A DNA stretch of 64,000 bases from Ottelia alismoides (GCA_037367405.1 JAZKJV010011598.1:62001-126000); one strand, 5' to 3'. Shown: positions 24,361 to 36,760, counted from the first letter of the stretch. Numbers and translations: made by a program. Notes: generated by a model from the sequence alone, not told the origin.

Positions 24361-24365
24361 ATAAT

Positions 24366-25130
24366 CTATCTATGTTCTAATTGAGCCACCCTTACATGTA
24401 ATTAAATGTTCCTCTTTCTTCTTGAAGAGAGTGTTTGCTATGAAAAGATCATAAGTCGTTACAAAATCCAGAATGACTTTTCCCTCTTCATTTCTATCCT
24501 CAAAACCACGTCCTCCATGAACACTAGCATATCCTGAAGCAACCTTTTCCACACGTCCATTAAGATCTCCACCTAAGCAAATCATCTCTCTTTGTGGGAT
24601 TCATTGCATAACCTATCCAAATCCTCCCAAAAACCTTGTTTAATCATTTCATCTAAACCAATTTGTGGTGCAAAAACTGAGATGATATTCAGAATTTCTT
24701 AGAGGACCACTTTTAACAAAATAATCCAATCCTCGAATCTTTGCACTTCAACCACATAATCCTTCAAATCCATATGAACAACCACTCCAATACCATTTCC
24801 GCCCTAATCTTTACATGGATACCAAAGTTTAAAGCATGTCTTCTCGATCTCCCTTGCTTTCTCTCAAGCCCAATTTATCTCTTGGAGACATAATATCTAA
24901 ATCTTTCTTCTTTGATCGTTTCTATTATCTCCATGATTTGCCAATGAAAGTGCCAATATTCCAACTACCTATCCGCAACTTCCTTTGCAACCTCTTTTGG
25001 ACTAACTTCTTTTCTCGCATGCATCCGTTACGCGAGAAACATTGTAAATTTTGGATTGCATCCGAGCAACGATGCATTGGAACTAGCTTATTTACTCGTA
25101 TGCGTTTCTCATGAGAGAACCCTTGCAAAT
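24366..25130 (-). pseudogene. LINE ORF2 endonuclease fragment
   Basis: On the minus strand, an AP-endonuclease start (LRIGSWNIGTFIGK near 24950) is followed, after stops, by GGDLNGRVEKVASGYASVHG and the DRNEEGKVILDF and KKKEEHLITCKGG segments (24370-24585). These are the conserved first half of a plant L1-like endonuclease. It may be the same LINE family as 7612-9190, whose 3' end is preserved there. The 3' part is lost at the copia border. Confidence 0.75.
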
Positions 25131-25829
25131 TTTAACCTACATACGAGAAGCAATGTACCAGCCTTTGCCAACTTCTCATTGCATTCGACGATGCAATACA
25201 TCGCTGGTAGGGAATGCCCTAACACGTCGCTAGTTGACGTAAACTCCATTAATATAAAAAAGATTATATGAACTTGGACCAAGAGTCCACAAGAGTGCAC
25301 ATATGTGCCACTATATTCTCCACATATGACTCTCGTAACGAAAATATAGAGGTGTTTCTTGCCAGTAGACATGGCTAAGCTGTCGGTCGAATCGGGCCAT
25401 GCCCCAAGCCAAACAGGTCGAGGTTGAAAAACCTCTTATCAAGGGCTCGAAAGGGGTTGACCCATGGGTGATACTTTAAGGCCCAAGGTCAACCCATATC
25501 TTAGCCACGAGCGTAGCTCTCAAGACCCATGAACAATACTTAGGGACTCCAAACTCCTTCATAAATCACAAAAGAAACTCTGGGAAGTACCTAGACCTTG
25601 GCAGACCCACATGAGGACTACAATGTAGTTGGTTCCAAATGGGTCCTCACTGATGCATAACCCAAATGGATTGATCTTGTGACACAAGGAATGGCTCGTT
25701 GCTAACTGATTCACCTAAAACTATAGTGGATTTCTTTGATACTTTCTCTTCGATGTCGTCTGTTGAGTCTCTGCATTCTTCTCGTTGTTGTGCTTGTGCA
25801 TAGGCAATCATCTCTGTATAAACTTGATG
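25131..25829. other. Mixed decayed sequence, no supported gene
   Basis: ORFs at 25109-25372 and 25647-25905 on the minus strand have no recognised domain. On the plus strand near 25565-25700 there is a weak trace of a copia RT segment (VGSKWVLTD-like), too degenerate to call. Confidence 0.3.
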
Positions 25830-28626
25830 TAAAATATAACATCCGGATCCGCACAAACCTGAACCCGACCCGATTAGGGTCCTTATAACCCAATAAAGTT
25901 ATCAATCAACGTTAAATGACCTAAAACGATCAATTGACCGTGAATCAAAAGTCGTTCAGGCGAAATCGACCAAAAATCGATCGCATCGTAATGCGTGCCC
26001 GAAAAAGGCGTAACGCAAATTCGGAAACCTCGAAATAAACTGAGACCACCTAAAGATCCGATTCGACAAAACAAGACCAACGAAATCGACCGCTCGTCAA
26101 TCAGAGGTCGTTTGGTATTTTAAAATCGTAAAATTAAACCCTAAACCAAAATCGTATCTTGGAAATTATAAAGATTCAAACACGATCCAAAATATATCAA
26201 TATTATACCCTTTTTGTAAACTATATGTCCATCCATTTGGCTTTTTCTTTCATTTCCCAGTTGGTCAATTGTCCATCCATTTGGCAAATAGCTAAGACCT
26301 CTTTACCCTTATAAATGTCACCATAAACCCCCCAAATTCTGTAAACTTTCCAGCCGTTAGGAGCCTCCAGTCCCCATTCTACTTCTCTTCCACATTAGGA
26401 ACAACTGCTGGAGATACATCTTCCATTGGAGCTGTTGTGTTCCTACATGCAAGATCTCCTTCAAATTGAAAGATCAAATAGGTACAACCCTATAGTCTAT
26501 ACCCTCCAATTGCTGCCATGCATGTGGTGTTTTATCATTTTCAAGAAATATGCTTGATATCTCTCCTCTTGTATACACATCACATTAACACCTCCAATCT
26601 ATGAACCTGTCAGATTGTGTCTGGATTATGATGTCTTAAGTTTTAAAATCTTGAGGATTTTTCATAAGTCACTGTTAATCCTGATCAACCTACAAAACAT
26701 TTGCCTGAACCGGAAGCAGTTATATAGTGTTGAATTTATTGCTTGCTAAGATCATAATCATTTAATGCAAAACATTTGATGTTTTATTGTTGAAGCTTGC
26801 ATCTTGAGTTGATGGTCTAGGATAATTTTCTTTTGTTCTAAAATCAAACCTCTAAGTTACAAACAGAAATTTGCACTCATCATGAAAAATCTTAATAGTA
26901 AATAAGTTATTGATAGTCGTTAAGTGGTGTTTAAGATTTACTGAAAATGATAAGGGAGTTGCAATGAAAATCCTAAAAAATTCCTTTTTCTCACAATACT
27001 ACTGATATCTATTTTATGGATCCAGAGATTCAGGAAAAAAACAACACTATCGAAAGGAGTTAGTAATATTAGCTCATTTGATTAATGTGTATATGAGTCA
27101 AATTAAAAATAAAGTTTTGGCCATATTAACCATTCTTAGTTTCTGGACCACCTGTACATATTCTGGAAGTTCTATGGTTATACACAGAAATGACAAATAA
27201 AAAAAAAATAGATTTTCATGTGTTTGTAAAATTGCCAAGTGCAGTATCTTTAAGATGTCTCTACTGTTAAGACGAGTACTATAGATCTGGAATTTTTTTT
27301 ATTATGATGCTTTTATTGCTGCCTTGTTAGTATTAGAGTTTGAGCTGTATTGTTATGATAAGAAGAGCATGATATGTTATACTTTTCCATGCGATTCCTC
27401 TGCAGAAAATTTTGTTAGAGGAATTTCTCTATTGAAGTGTGTCGGTATTAAAAATTTAATATAAATGTCCTAGAGTCAGTTTATGGAACGGGATTTGCTA
27501 AGACAAAATGGTTGGGAAGGAGTGGTATTTCGTCACCTAATTAGATGGTGTGGTGGGGGGATTGGTAGTAAATGTCCTAATCACGTTCCTTTTAATCATT
27601 CTCTATATAACAAGTTACATATCTTAAGGCATTGGTAGTAAATCATGTCTGGCCAAACTAGTCAAGACTTATCATTTTCTGCAAATATGCTTCACGATGA
27701 CATCAACATCTATTGCATCTATTAGTCAGGCAAAAGAAGGATGACATCCCATATTATGAAAGTCCCATCCATGGTTGAAGATAAAAAAAACCACTCCCCA
27801 TCTTCACTAAAGTACAGGTTATCATGCGATCCAAGTGCCCTTTTGATTTTCAATCTATTCTGACATTCATTACATAAGAAATGACGACGTATAATCAAGA
27901 GTGCCGGTCATGGTAATCATTACACTTGATCGTGCGAGGGCGCGGTGACCCTCAACTGGGCGGAGGAAAGGAAGTCCAATTCGGGCAGCGGCCGCTTAGT
28001 GCGCGGGTCTAGGATCCCAGTCTTTTTCAGGGTTTTTACGCGAGCTCGCAGTGTTTTTACGCCTTGTTGGGATCCCGACTTTTGACCAGTTCCGCTGACC
28101 CCTCTGTTTTAGGATACCCATGCGGGGGATCCTCGATTTTTAATAATTATTGAGTTGTAGTGTCAACGACACTATAACTAACAATGTTGAGTATTGGCTG
28201 CATAAGATGCAATTTTCGCATTGAATGCGAGAACTGTTACTCGGAGATATGCAAGTGCCGTAAAAGGACTTGGCATAGTCTCTCGGGAACAGAGTGACTG
28301 ACCAACTTACCTAGCTATTTTTCTAAATAGCATATGATTGTCACATGAGTGTGGGTTTAAATGATTAGCCCCTTAATGACTCTTTAGGCTAGTGGGAGAT
28401 TGTTGGACATGCGAGCCCACGACGAGCCATTATGCAATAAATGTTATTGCAAATATCATTCCCTAATCTGAAATGAAGAATAACCAATTTGCATAATAGA
28501 TCCCTTAGTACAATTAGGGTTATGTACCATGGCCATCTTGATGATCATACATCTGTTGATTCAGTTATTGAATCATAGAGGCTGGTGCTTGGATGAACAT
28601 ATAAAGAGTTAGATTGAGGACTCATC

Positions 28627-29060
28627 CAAGGCCTCAAATGTCGGATTTCGGTTTCGTTTCGGTAACCCCGGAAAAGGAATTTCGGTGGAATTTCGGTGAA
28701 ATGGCCGGAAATTCTGGAAATGACTTGAAATCTCATTTTTTTATGAAATATTATATTTCTGATGTTGGTCAATCATTAAATGAGATAGGAATACACATTT
28801 TTATTATAATAATAAGTTGTTTTCATGATCAAGGCCTTAAATATCGGTTTCGATCACCATTTCGGAGACTGGCTGGAATTTCGATGAAATGGCCGGAAAT
28901 TCTGGAAATGACTTGAAATCTCATTTTTTATAAAATTAAGAATTCTGATGTTGGTCAAGCATTAATTGAGATAGAAATACAAGTTTTTACTATAATAATA
29001 AGATGTTTTCATGATCAAGGCCTGAAATATCGGTTTCGGTCACCATATCGGTGATTGGCT
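28627..29060 (+). repeat. Tandemly iterated left terminus of hAT-1
   Basis: The terminal motif CAAGGCCT-AAAT-TCGG occurs three times in direct orientation at 28627, 28830 and 29016, spaced 203 and 186 bp. Each copy heads a repeat unit containing GAAATGGCCGGAAATTCTGG or a relative and AATAATAAG-TGTTTTCATGAT before the next copy. Only the outermost motif abuts the target duplication. Confidence 0.9.
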
Positions 29061-29323
29061 GGAATCAAATTTTGGTACATATAATAATATTAATTTTGAG
29101 TTTTGACATTGAAATTTTCCTTCAAGCCCAGAAAGAAGTAAAGAAAAGCAATGATTTTATATGCATAGATGCCTTTCAAATTGAAATATCATATATTCAT
29201 ATTATTATTATACAAGTCCACAACCCCAAAATTACGTAACATGACACATGAAATTCCAATCACATAATGTGCATAGACAGATGCACTACCTTACTACTAC
29301 TAGTAGTCTAGTACCACATTTAT

Positions 29324-32300
29324 TTATCCTGTATGATCCCTTCCTCCATAACGTGACCTGATGGTGTCCCTATATTCCACGTAATCCTCCCATGTCATAT
29401 AGGAGTACATGGTTTTGTAGTCCATTAAATACTCCATGTATTCATGCTCAGTCACGTGTGCAAGGAAGCCAGTCCTAGGATACTTGTCACCCGAAGAGGT
29501 AGAAGCCGCAGAATCACGCGGAGGTCGACACGAGGAGGATGCAACGTGAGAACCTCGAGATGAAGAAGATGGAGCAGGAGCCGCAGGAGGAGAAGCCATC
29601 TGAAGGGGTTGAGATTGAGGTACTGCAGGGTAATAATCTGGAAATATACCATATCCTGATCCAGCGCCAATCTGGGATTGGGAAGAGGTATTGGTATATT
29701 GTTGTTGATTTCCCGGAAATACCCCATAAGTGCCACTGCTATAGCCATATAGCCCATATCCGGGAGGGAACATCATATGCATCATTTTGCCCTTGAGATC
29801 CATATCCACTGAAGGGGCTTGAAGTTGTCCCGCCAGCAAATATTGAATCTCCAACATCCATACTCAATGATCCCACCGAAGATATGAGATCTTCCATAAA
29901 TGGTGTCATCTTGGACTTGTCCCCGAGGGTGCGGGTACAAGGGGTATGGACAGTAATCGATTTGCTCTGCAGATGAGTCTCGGTTAGGACTTGGAATATA
30001 TTGACCATGTATGTTTGTACGGTAGCCCGTGTATTCTTGTACAGGTCCTGCAGAAAGTCCAGCATGCATTCCTTCAAATCCAGATCCAGTAGCACCTCCA
30101 CCAGATGTCGCCCCTTCATCTTCTGCTGGAACAACACCTCCACTACCACCTGATTTGGATTTTGATTTAGACCTGGAGGAGGAGTCATCAGAATCACTTT
30201 CCAACCCTCCAGCTGGGTCTGGATGTCTCCCCGATCTAGCCATATAATCTTCGACATTTGCCTCCATTTGCGATGCAATCTGTGTATTTGGTCTCCCTCC
30301 TCTCTCGTCGAGTACGGGAGCGCCATTATCATCGATCCACTTCTGTAAGACGTCTTCCTCATCGTCATCGTCATCTTTAATCTGAATATATGCAAGGTTG
30401 ATGGGATCTATGTATTCTTGCTTGTCGTGTCCTTCCCTTGCATGCTTCATTTTCAACCTGAGGTTGTAGTGGATATAGACAAGGTCATGTAGCTTTTGTA
30501 CTCCCAAGGAATTTCGCCTTTTGGAGTGGATGAGGTTGAAGGTGCTCCAATTTCTCTCGCATCCTCCAGCGGACGCAGTCTGCGACAATACCTTCACAGC
30601 CACTTGTCGCAAATTAGGTGCATCTAATCCATACAGGATCCACCATTCACCTACAAGCCAAGGTACAAATTATTTTAGTCATGCTATATAAGTAATATTA
30701 CTGCTTGATACTTCAAGATCATACATTAATACACACCTGGAAGAGTATTATTACGACCGTTGATCGCGACCATTCTTCCAAAAGAACCCAAGGACTCCCT
30801 AAAGTATTTTATCTACAAGGTAGAAAATACCAGGTTCAATAATAAATTTAAGAAGAGAAGACATCAGATATTTGGAAGATATGATATTATATACCCCATT
30901 CATAAAATGAGTTTGGACGTCTCTTGACTTCACTAATTTCTCCACTACAACTTGAAGGGCTGATAGAAGCTCGGGACGAGTGCCAAGGTTGTGCTTGTAG
31001 TGGTATTTCAGATTAAGATAGTACACTGAAAACAGACAAAAAAAGTACTTAAGGGTGACTGAATAAAGCTAAAATATTAACTTAAAGAGCGTAATATACA
31101 AAATGCATACCAGCTTGGTGAAGAGGATGTGACAACATTTTCGACCAACGTTCATCGATGATGCCCAACCGCACCTTATAACATTTTCCAACATTTTCTT
31201 TCACTTTCTCCTTCATTACCCGCATGGCTTCGTATATCACACCCATGGTTGGTTTCTTGTCACCATCCACTATTCTCAAGACTGACACAACCGGCTCCAT
31301 AATTTTTATCGCCCTGGCAATGTCGTCCCAAAAATTGACGTTGTTGATCAAGGTTTCTGCCCTTCTTCCTTGATCGGTGCGAACCTCGAGAATCTCGAAC
31401 CATTCCCCTGAACAACACATTTTCTTTAAACCAACCTTATGTTGTTGCATGCTTTGCAACGCTATAAAGTTGGTTGCAAATCTTGTAATTCCAGGCCTTA
31501 CGATGTCACCACCACACATCCTTCGCATCAATGCTAGGACTTTTGAATGGTTATAGATGAATGTCGTGATTGATCGTGCATTATCAACAACATTCATGAG
31601 GGTTTTCCTCTTTCCAAAATCTTTAAGGATCAGGTCTATGCAATGTTCAGCACAAGGTGTCCAGAAGATGCCATACCTGTTGGAAGACATGATCATCTCA
31701 CCGGCCTTCTTGAAATTACTCCCATTGTCGGTCACAATTTGAACAATGTTCTCTTGACCGACCTCTTCTATGACATCTTTCAAGAGTTTTAGTATGTACT
31801 TGTGACTCTTGACATGCTCAGATGCATCTACAGACCTTACAAATACCGTTTTTTCCATCACAATATACGAGAAAGTTGATGATTTGCTTTCTCGTATACC
31901 TTGTCCAACCATCACACATGAGGGTCACGCCATACTCCGGCCACTTCTTCTTCAATTCGGCAATATACTCCCCAATCTCCTCTTTCTCCATGGGAAGATA
32001 CTTGTTCATTATCTCGTACGGAGTAGGAGCTGTCACGCCTCCTCCTGCTGCAGCACTTTCATCAATTACGTGCTGCAAAAAGGGTCCCTTTGCCACATTT
32101 GCCGGAATACCCTCTCCAACAAACAACTTTGTAACAACCCTTCCTACCCGCTCCCTCATATTACCGAACATGACCTTTAATGTCTTTTGCTTTGGATCTT
32201 TGCTCGGAACATAGTGACCGGAACTGCTCCTTCTCAGAAATGCTTCTATACCCTTTTGTTTCTTCTTTGGTGGCACTATAGCTGCACCACTTCCACTTCC

Positions 32301-32813
32301 ACTGCCGCTTCCCGATCCAATATTTATCGGGAACCTTAAACTGCCACCGACACGTCCAAGGCCACCACGACCACCGAGTTACCGCCTCTCATGCTCGCTC
32401 CTCATAGAGTCGCGTAATGCTGCCTTATATGCATTTCTTTCAGCCTCCGTTTGAATATCTTGTGGGTATTGGATATCGTCATCATCGGAATCAGACAAGA
32501 CATTGAACTCTCTATGGAACATGAATTCATTAAACTCCTCATCTCTTCGCCCCTTTTCTTTCTTCTTCTTACTCTTCCCTTCCAAGTGAGCCTTCACTTC
32601 AGATCTGATCTCTTTTGGACATGTAGGGCATTTAGCCACATTCACGTAGCCGCCAACGAGATGTTGTTTCAGTCTTGTGATTCCTCCTTCTCCATTTATC
32701 TTCCCACAAAATTTGCACTGATGTTTTGACTTGTTGCCGTCAGGAGCATTAGCATATTTCCATCCAATCTCTCCACCAGCCATTTAAGAGTCGGAACCAG
32801 AGTCAGAAGCCAT
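29324..32813 (-). pseudogene. hAT-1 transposase gene: BED finger, DUF659/RNase H-like core, hAT dimerisation region
   Basis: Exons on the minus strand: 32813-31111, 31025-30895, 30812-30737 and 30650-29324, with GT-AG introns and matching phases (1, 0, 1). Exon 1 has a BED finger (HQCKFCGKINGEGGITRLKQH), then the DUF659 motif LMCDGWT and the core motif VTDNGSNFKKAGE with WTPCAEHCIDL. Exon 4 holds EWWILYGLDAP and SAGGCERNWSTF, the hATC dimerisation region, followed by a long Ser/Gly/Gln/Tyr-rich tail ending RDTIRSRYGGRDHTG. Lesions: TAA between two in-frame Met near 32784-32786 and TAA at 32379, both one C-to-T change from CAA; a one-base gain in an A run near 31843; frame changes near 29800-29880. 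The product would bind its TIRs and cut and paste the element; this copy is just disabled. Confidence 0.9.
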
Positions 32814-33400
32814 TATCTTCACCTCTTGAGCATAAATTAACAATGTAATATATTATGATATTATGAAGATAAGAGCATGAAAAAATGGATATGTAAAATC
32901 CATAAACCAATCTACTAAATTTGTACCCAATCAAAAGAAATTATTTACTATAATTAGTACTAAAATATTTATCAAAAAAGGAGTCATTGACTATAGTTGT
33001 CATTAAAGATATCCGAAGTGTCGATATATATCGTATAATTTGATTCCTAATCGTATGTTCTGCTGAGCACATGCCACATATATAGATTGGCTGCTCACCT
33101 TGGCGTGCATTCTCTGATAATAGTGATGGCGTTCGTCGAAAAGAAAATGATGTATATTTTCAGCATCGAAAATCAACTCATATTTAGAGCAGTGATAAAT
33201 TGAGAATTAATCGTAGATAGCAACAAAATTATAAGGAAAGTACTTACAGACAGTTACAAACACAGCAAGACTTGTCGTCAAAGAGAGAGCAAGAGAACAA
33301 GCTTTCAAAAAAAAAGAGAGCAAGAGAACAAGAAGGCTTGTGAGTTGGTGAGAACTCTTTGTGTTGTGTGTGTGGTGAAATGGTGCAATGGATGCCACCA

Positions 33401-33407
33401 TTTATAG
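33401..33407 (-). promoter_or_regulatory. Probable TATA box of the hAT-1 transposase gene
   Basis: On the minus strand CCTATAAATGG lies about 590 bases upstream of the transposase start, followed about 30 bases downstream by a CA-rich leader. A second TATAAAG lies at about 33422-33428. The leader length is compatible with a 5' UTR intron, which I did not map. Confidence 0.45.
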
Positions 33408-33494
33408 GCCTCCAAAGAATCTTTATAAAGGGCCTACAACCAATATAATATGGATGAAATCCATATAATATAGCAAGGTCTTCTTTATAGGTGT

Positions 33495-33659
33495 CTAAAG
33501 AAAAATATGAAATGACTAAAGTTGGCTAGATTCATTGAAATTTGGACTCACTAGGACACCTAGCTAGTATTTTAGAGTCTAAAATACTAGCTAGGTGTCC
33601 TAGTGAGTCCAAATTTCAAAGAATCTAGCCAACTTTAGTCATTTCATATTTTTCTTTAG
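33495..33659. repeat. Near-perfect 82-bp-arm hairpin in hAT-1
   Basis: Arms 33495-33576 and 33578-33659 are reverse complements at 81 of 82 positions, with a one-base spacer at 33577; the single mismatch is in TTCATTG versus CAAAGAA. The hairpin lies between the promoter and the right terminal repeat. Transcription through it would give a dsRNA-like stem able to feed Dicer-like enzymes (inference). It could also be a recent local inverted duplication. Confidence 0.95.
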
Positions 33660-35797
33660 TCATTTTAGCACTTTTTTTTACCATTTTGGCCAAAAGTGGC
33701 CGACAAAGACCAAATTTCGACCGAAATTCGAGGACTGCATGTGAAGATATTCCAACTTTCGGTCATTTCGGCCGAAAGGTGTCGAAATGGACCGAATTTC
33801 GGTCATATTTCGGTCGACATGTATCAAAATCCTGGAAAAAGATATATCAGCATGTTTTGATATCGGTTTTCGACCGAAACCGAAATTCGACCGAACTTCG
33901 GTCGAATTTCGCCGACATTTAAGGCCATGGACTCATCAAGCACCGTCAAATGATTGTTGAGAGATGATCTCCAGCCTGAGTAGGAGATGACAATCCTTTC
34001 TCATTTAGGCTGATATCTGACTGACCTCTTGATGCAGGTCCTCTGCATGGAAATAGAGATTCAGAGGTGTCAGATTAGTTAGGTCAAAGAGTTGACTTAA
34101 CGAGATCGAGATAACCAAATAACTTATTAACTATGACGTATGCTGTCGCGATATAGGCATGCATCCTCTAACCAAAGACAGATGTGTTACTATATGTCTG
34201 AGTATGTACATTTGGCAGACCAATAGGTTGATGACCTAATCAAGGTCTATACACCGGCGCGCTGGTGTGCATATAAGAGCATATGAGTAATGATCTCTCA
34301 AAGGAATCATACAGGTTCGGTTACTGAACCGGAAGACATGAGCTCACTCATGAGATATTGGGGAGAACCAAATTCCGTGCACGGTCGTCTCGCTTTGGAA
34401 GCTTGACTGAATTTGTACGTTTGATATATGTTTTTCGAAAGTATATGATCAATACCTGGGTATGATATATGTTTTTGGAAAGCATATGATCGATACCGAC
34501 TCCCAATGACCGAATGAGAAACTTGATGATAAAACTCCGAAGTAGACAGTGTAAAATTGATCTTATACTTCGGGTTTATTCTGACTAATTCCAGTATGTA
34601 GGATGTACAGGTATTGGGAATACCTGAGGGTGATGTGATCATAAACGGTTGTATAATCATGACGCTTCCATTTCTAGGAAGTGATGAAACGGGTCTGGAT
34701 TTTAGTGACTCCTCTTAGTAGAGTAGTAATCTAATCTTAGTCCAAATATTGGACATTGATCTGAATGTGATTTTGATGTAATGAGAAGATTAGATTTGCG
34801 GTCTTGATTTAATCAAACATCTATGGGAGGCCCGAGATCTGGATTTGAGATATGATCTCAATATCCAAGTCACTATACGTGGAACAATACAATCGCCATG
34901 TCCTTATCTCCAAGTATTCGCGGAGAAAGCGCATTATCCTTGAAAGAGTTCAGGATAATTTCACTGTTGATATATGTATCCAAGCATTGAGTAAATTGGT
35001 AATTAAGTGTGATTTAATTATCATGATTAATATGAATTCGATTCATATTATAAAGAGAGTTATCTTAGATAATTAAATGTGATTTGATTATCAAAGATGT
35101 GAATAATGTGAATATGATTCATATTATTTGGGCACATGAGAATAGAGATCCAAGATGATTAAATGTGATTTAATTATCATGGATATTGAATAATGTGGAT
35201 AGCACTATCCATATTAATCATATATATTATAAATGTGATTTATAATATATAAGAAAGAGCTATTTGTAATTTACATTTGTTAATTAAATGTTAATGTGAA
35301 TTGGATTCACATTGAACATTAAATTGAAAATGTAATTCACATTTTATTTTGGGTTGTGAATGTGATTCACAATTTTCCAATGGCAAGATTGCAATATTCA
35401 CAAAATTATTATGAATTATTTTTATTGAATAATTTACAACAAGTGTTGTTGTAAATCTTGGAGATTTCCATGGAATAATGTAATCTCATGAGATATCATG
35501 AGATTACATGAGATTGCCACCAAATCCCATGTTATGGAAGGAGGCAATCTTCATTCCAATAATCTCCATGATTGCCTGATTTCATTTGGGATTTATTTAT
35601 ATTGATTTATCAATATAGATTAAATCTAAATTAAATTAATTGTTGTTGGTTTTACCAAGACAAATCTTAGCCATTAAAAGAAACACAAATCAATGAGAGC
35701 CATTGGATTTGTGTTACCCATGGATTGAGATCTGTGGATCCCAAAATATTATAAAAGGAGAGGCACCCCTTTGCTCTTCTTTACACACAAGAGAAAA

Positions 35798-35799
<2 letters not shown>

Positions 35800-35845
<46 letters not shown>
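35800..35845 (+). repeat. CT microsatellite in LTR copy C
   Basis: About 20 CT units with one interruption lie shortly downstream of a TATAAAAGG motif at about 35750, so they sit in the likely 5' end of the LTR transcript. Confidence 0.9.
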
Positions 35846-35847
<2 letters not shown>

Positions 35848-36742
35848 GCTACACGCCCTCTCTTCTCTCATATGGCCGTCCACCATGGATGCCCTAGATA
35901 GGTTCTCCAACGCCGCAACGTCGTCGTTATGCTGCCCGATCGTTTGCTCGTGGATCTCCGTCTCATTCGGTGCGCCTCGCTTGTGAAGAAGACGTCGGAT
36001 CTCGTGTGTCGATATCAGGAGATTCGCCGCTTGGATCATCAACAAGGATTGCGAGAAGCACACGTTTCATCAACACGCTCGCAAGCGTCTCCTCCGTCGG
36101 ATCGGACTTGAGATAGAAGGCCTCTTCGTTCAGAGACTCGATCACAACCACACTTCAAGAGGTAATCTTATTACTTGTTTGTGGTTTAGACGAAACGATC
36201 CGAGAAGTGTTATTGGATCATATGGTTTCGTCGCATGAATTTTTTTAAATTCCGCTGCATAGAACAACTAGTGCGACTAGTCGTTCCTCGTCGTATTCGA
36301 TACGACGCTCACGCTTCCGTGATACACTTGAGGATTATCCCATATCCTTCAAGGAGCCTGCAACACAGTAGCAGGTTGATGACTTCTGGTGATCGTATAT
36401 ATACCCGGCGGTATGGTTTCTTTTGGCTCAGTTTCTTTTGTTGTAATTTTTGGTTCTATTACAATATAAAATGCCTTTCTTTCTCTTCTGAATATGTTGG
36501 GATATATGAATGTACTATCAGCTCTTATGTACATGTTGTAAATTTTATGAAAGATAATGAAATGAAATTTTGGAGGCATTTGTCTTTGTTGAATCTGTGG
36601 TGATGAATGTAGTTTGAATGTCATATGCAAAAGCAAAGCAACGCGAAAAATTTTCTCCGATTTTCAATACTTTGTGCGATCACATGCGAATGTAATAGTG
36701 CGAACGTGTGTAAGCGGTTACTCGGATCCTAAGGGCGCCACA

Positions 36743-36760
36743 GTTTGGTATCAAAGCTGT
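36743..36760 (+). promoter_or_regulatory. Primer binding site of the chromovirus
   Basis: GTTTGGTATCAAAGCTGTGG follows the end of the 5' LTR. The TGGTATCAAAGC core is one base off the common TGGTATCAGAGC complementary to initiator tRNA-Met. Confidence 0.8.

Larger units (their letters stand above)
28627..33929 (-). mobile_element. hAT-1: 5.3-kb hAT transposon with DUF659-type transposase
   Basis: Exact 8-bp duplications GACTCATC at 28619-28626 and 33930-33937 flank terminal inverted repeats CAAGGCCTCAAATGTCGG and CATGGCCTTAAATGTCGG (16 of 18 match). LTR copy A retains the empty site. The interior carries a four-exon transposase gene on the minus strand, a promoter region near 33401 and an unusual hairpin between promoter and right end. 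Both ends are studded with TTTCGGTC / GACCGAAA-type motifs. Features fit hAT; the autonomous function is lost by a few mutations. Confidence 0.95.
28401..36266 (+). repeat. LTR copy C of the TGTTGGACATGC family, split by hAT-1
   Basis: The left piece is 28401-28626 and the right piece starts at 33938 after hAT-1 and its second target copy. The pieces join into the order seen in uninterrupted copy A. The 3' boundary near 36266 is inferred from a CA-type end (AGAACA) and is uncertain. Confidence 0.7.
28142..36350 (+). mobile_element. 3' end and LTR of another long-LTR retrotransposon inserted in the chromovirus LTR
   Basis: Non-coding internal sequence (28142-28400) ends in AGTGGGAGAT, the style of polypurine tract that precedes 3' LTRs in plant copia elements, and is followed at 28401 by TGTTGGACATGC. 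The LTR runs to about 36266 (GAACA) and is the most complete of three copies in the window (see 937 and 4004). It contains a CT microsatellite and, nested inside, hAT-1. Net LTR length without hAT-1 is about 2.55 kb. No polyprotein remains, so lineage is unknown. Confidence 0.7.
25835..36742 (+). repeat. 5' LTR of the chromovirus, interrupted
   Basis: Portions matching the 3' LTR are 25835-26097, about 27055-28140 and about 36351-36742. Between 28142 and 36350 lies a foreign element that replaces the segment present at about 49115-50035 in the 3' LTR. The segment 26098-27054 also differs from the 3' LTR. So this LTR has suffered at least two replacements despite intact outer ends. Confidence 0.85.

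Noticed and set aside
24836..25271. Plus-strand ORFs of 71-92 codons
   Set aside because: They run antisense to the LINE endonuclease fragment and show no domain.
35749..36151. ORFs of 60-104 codons near the CT microsatellite
   Set aside because: They lie in the transcribed part of LTR copy C; the Glu-Arg run is a translation of the CT repeat complement.
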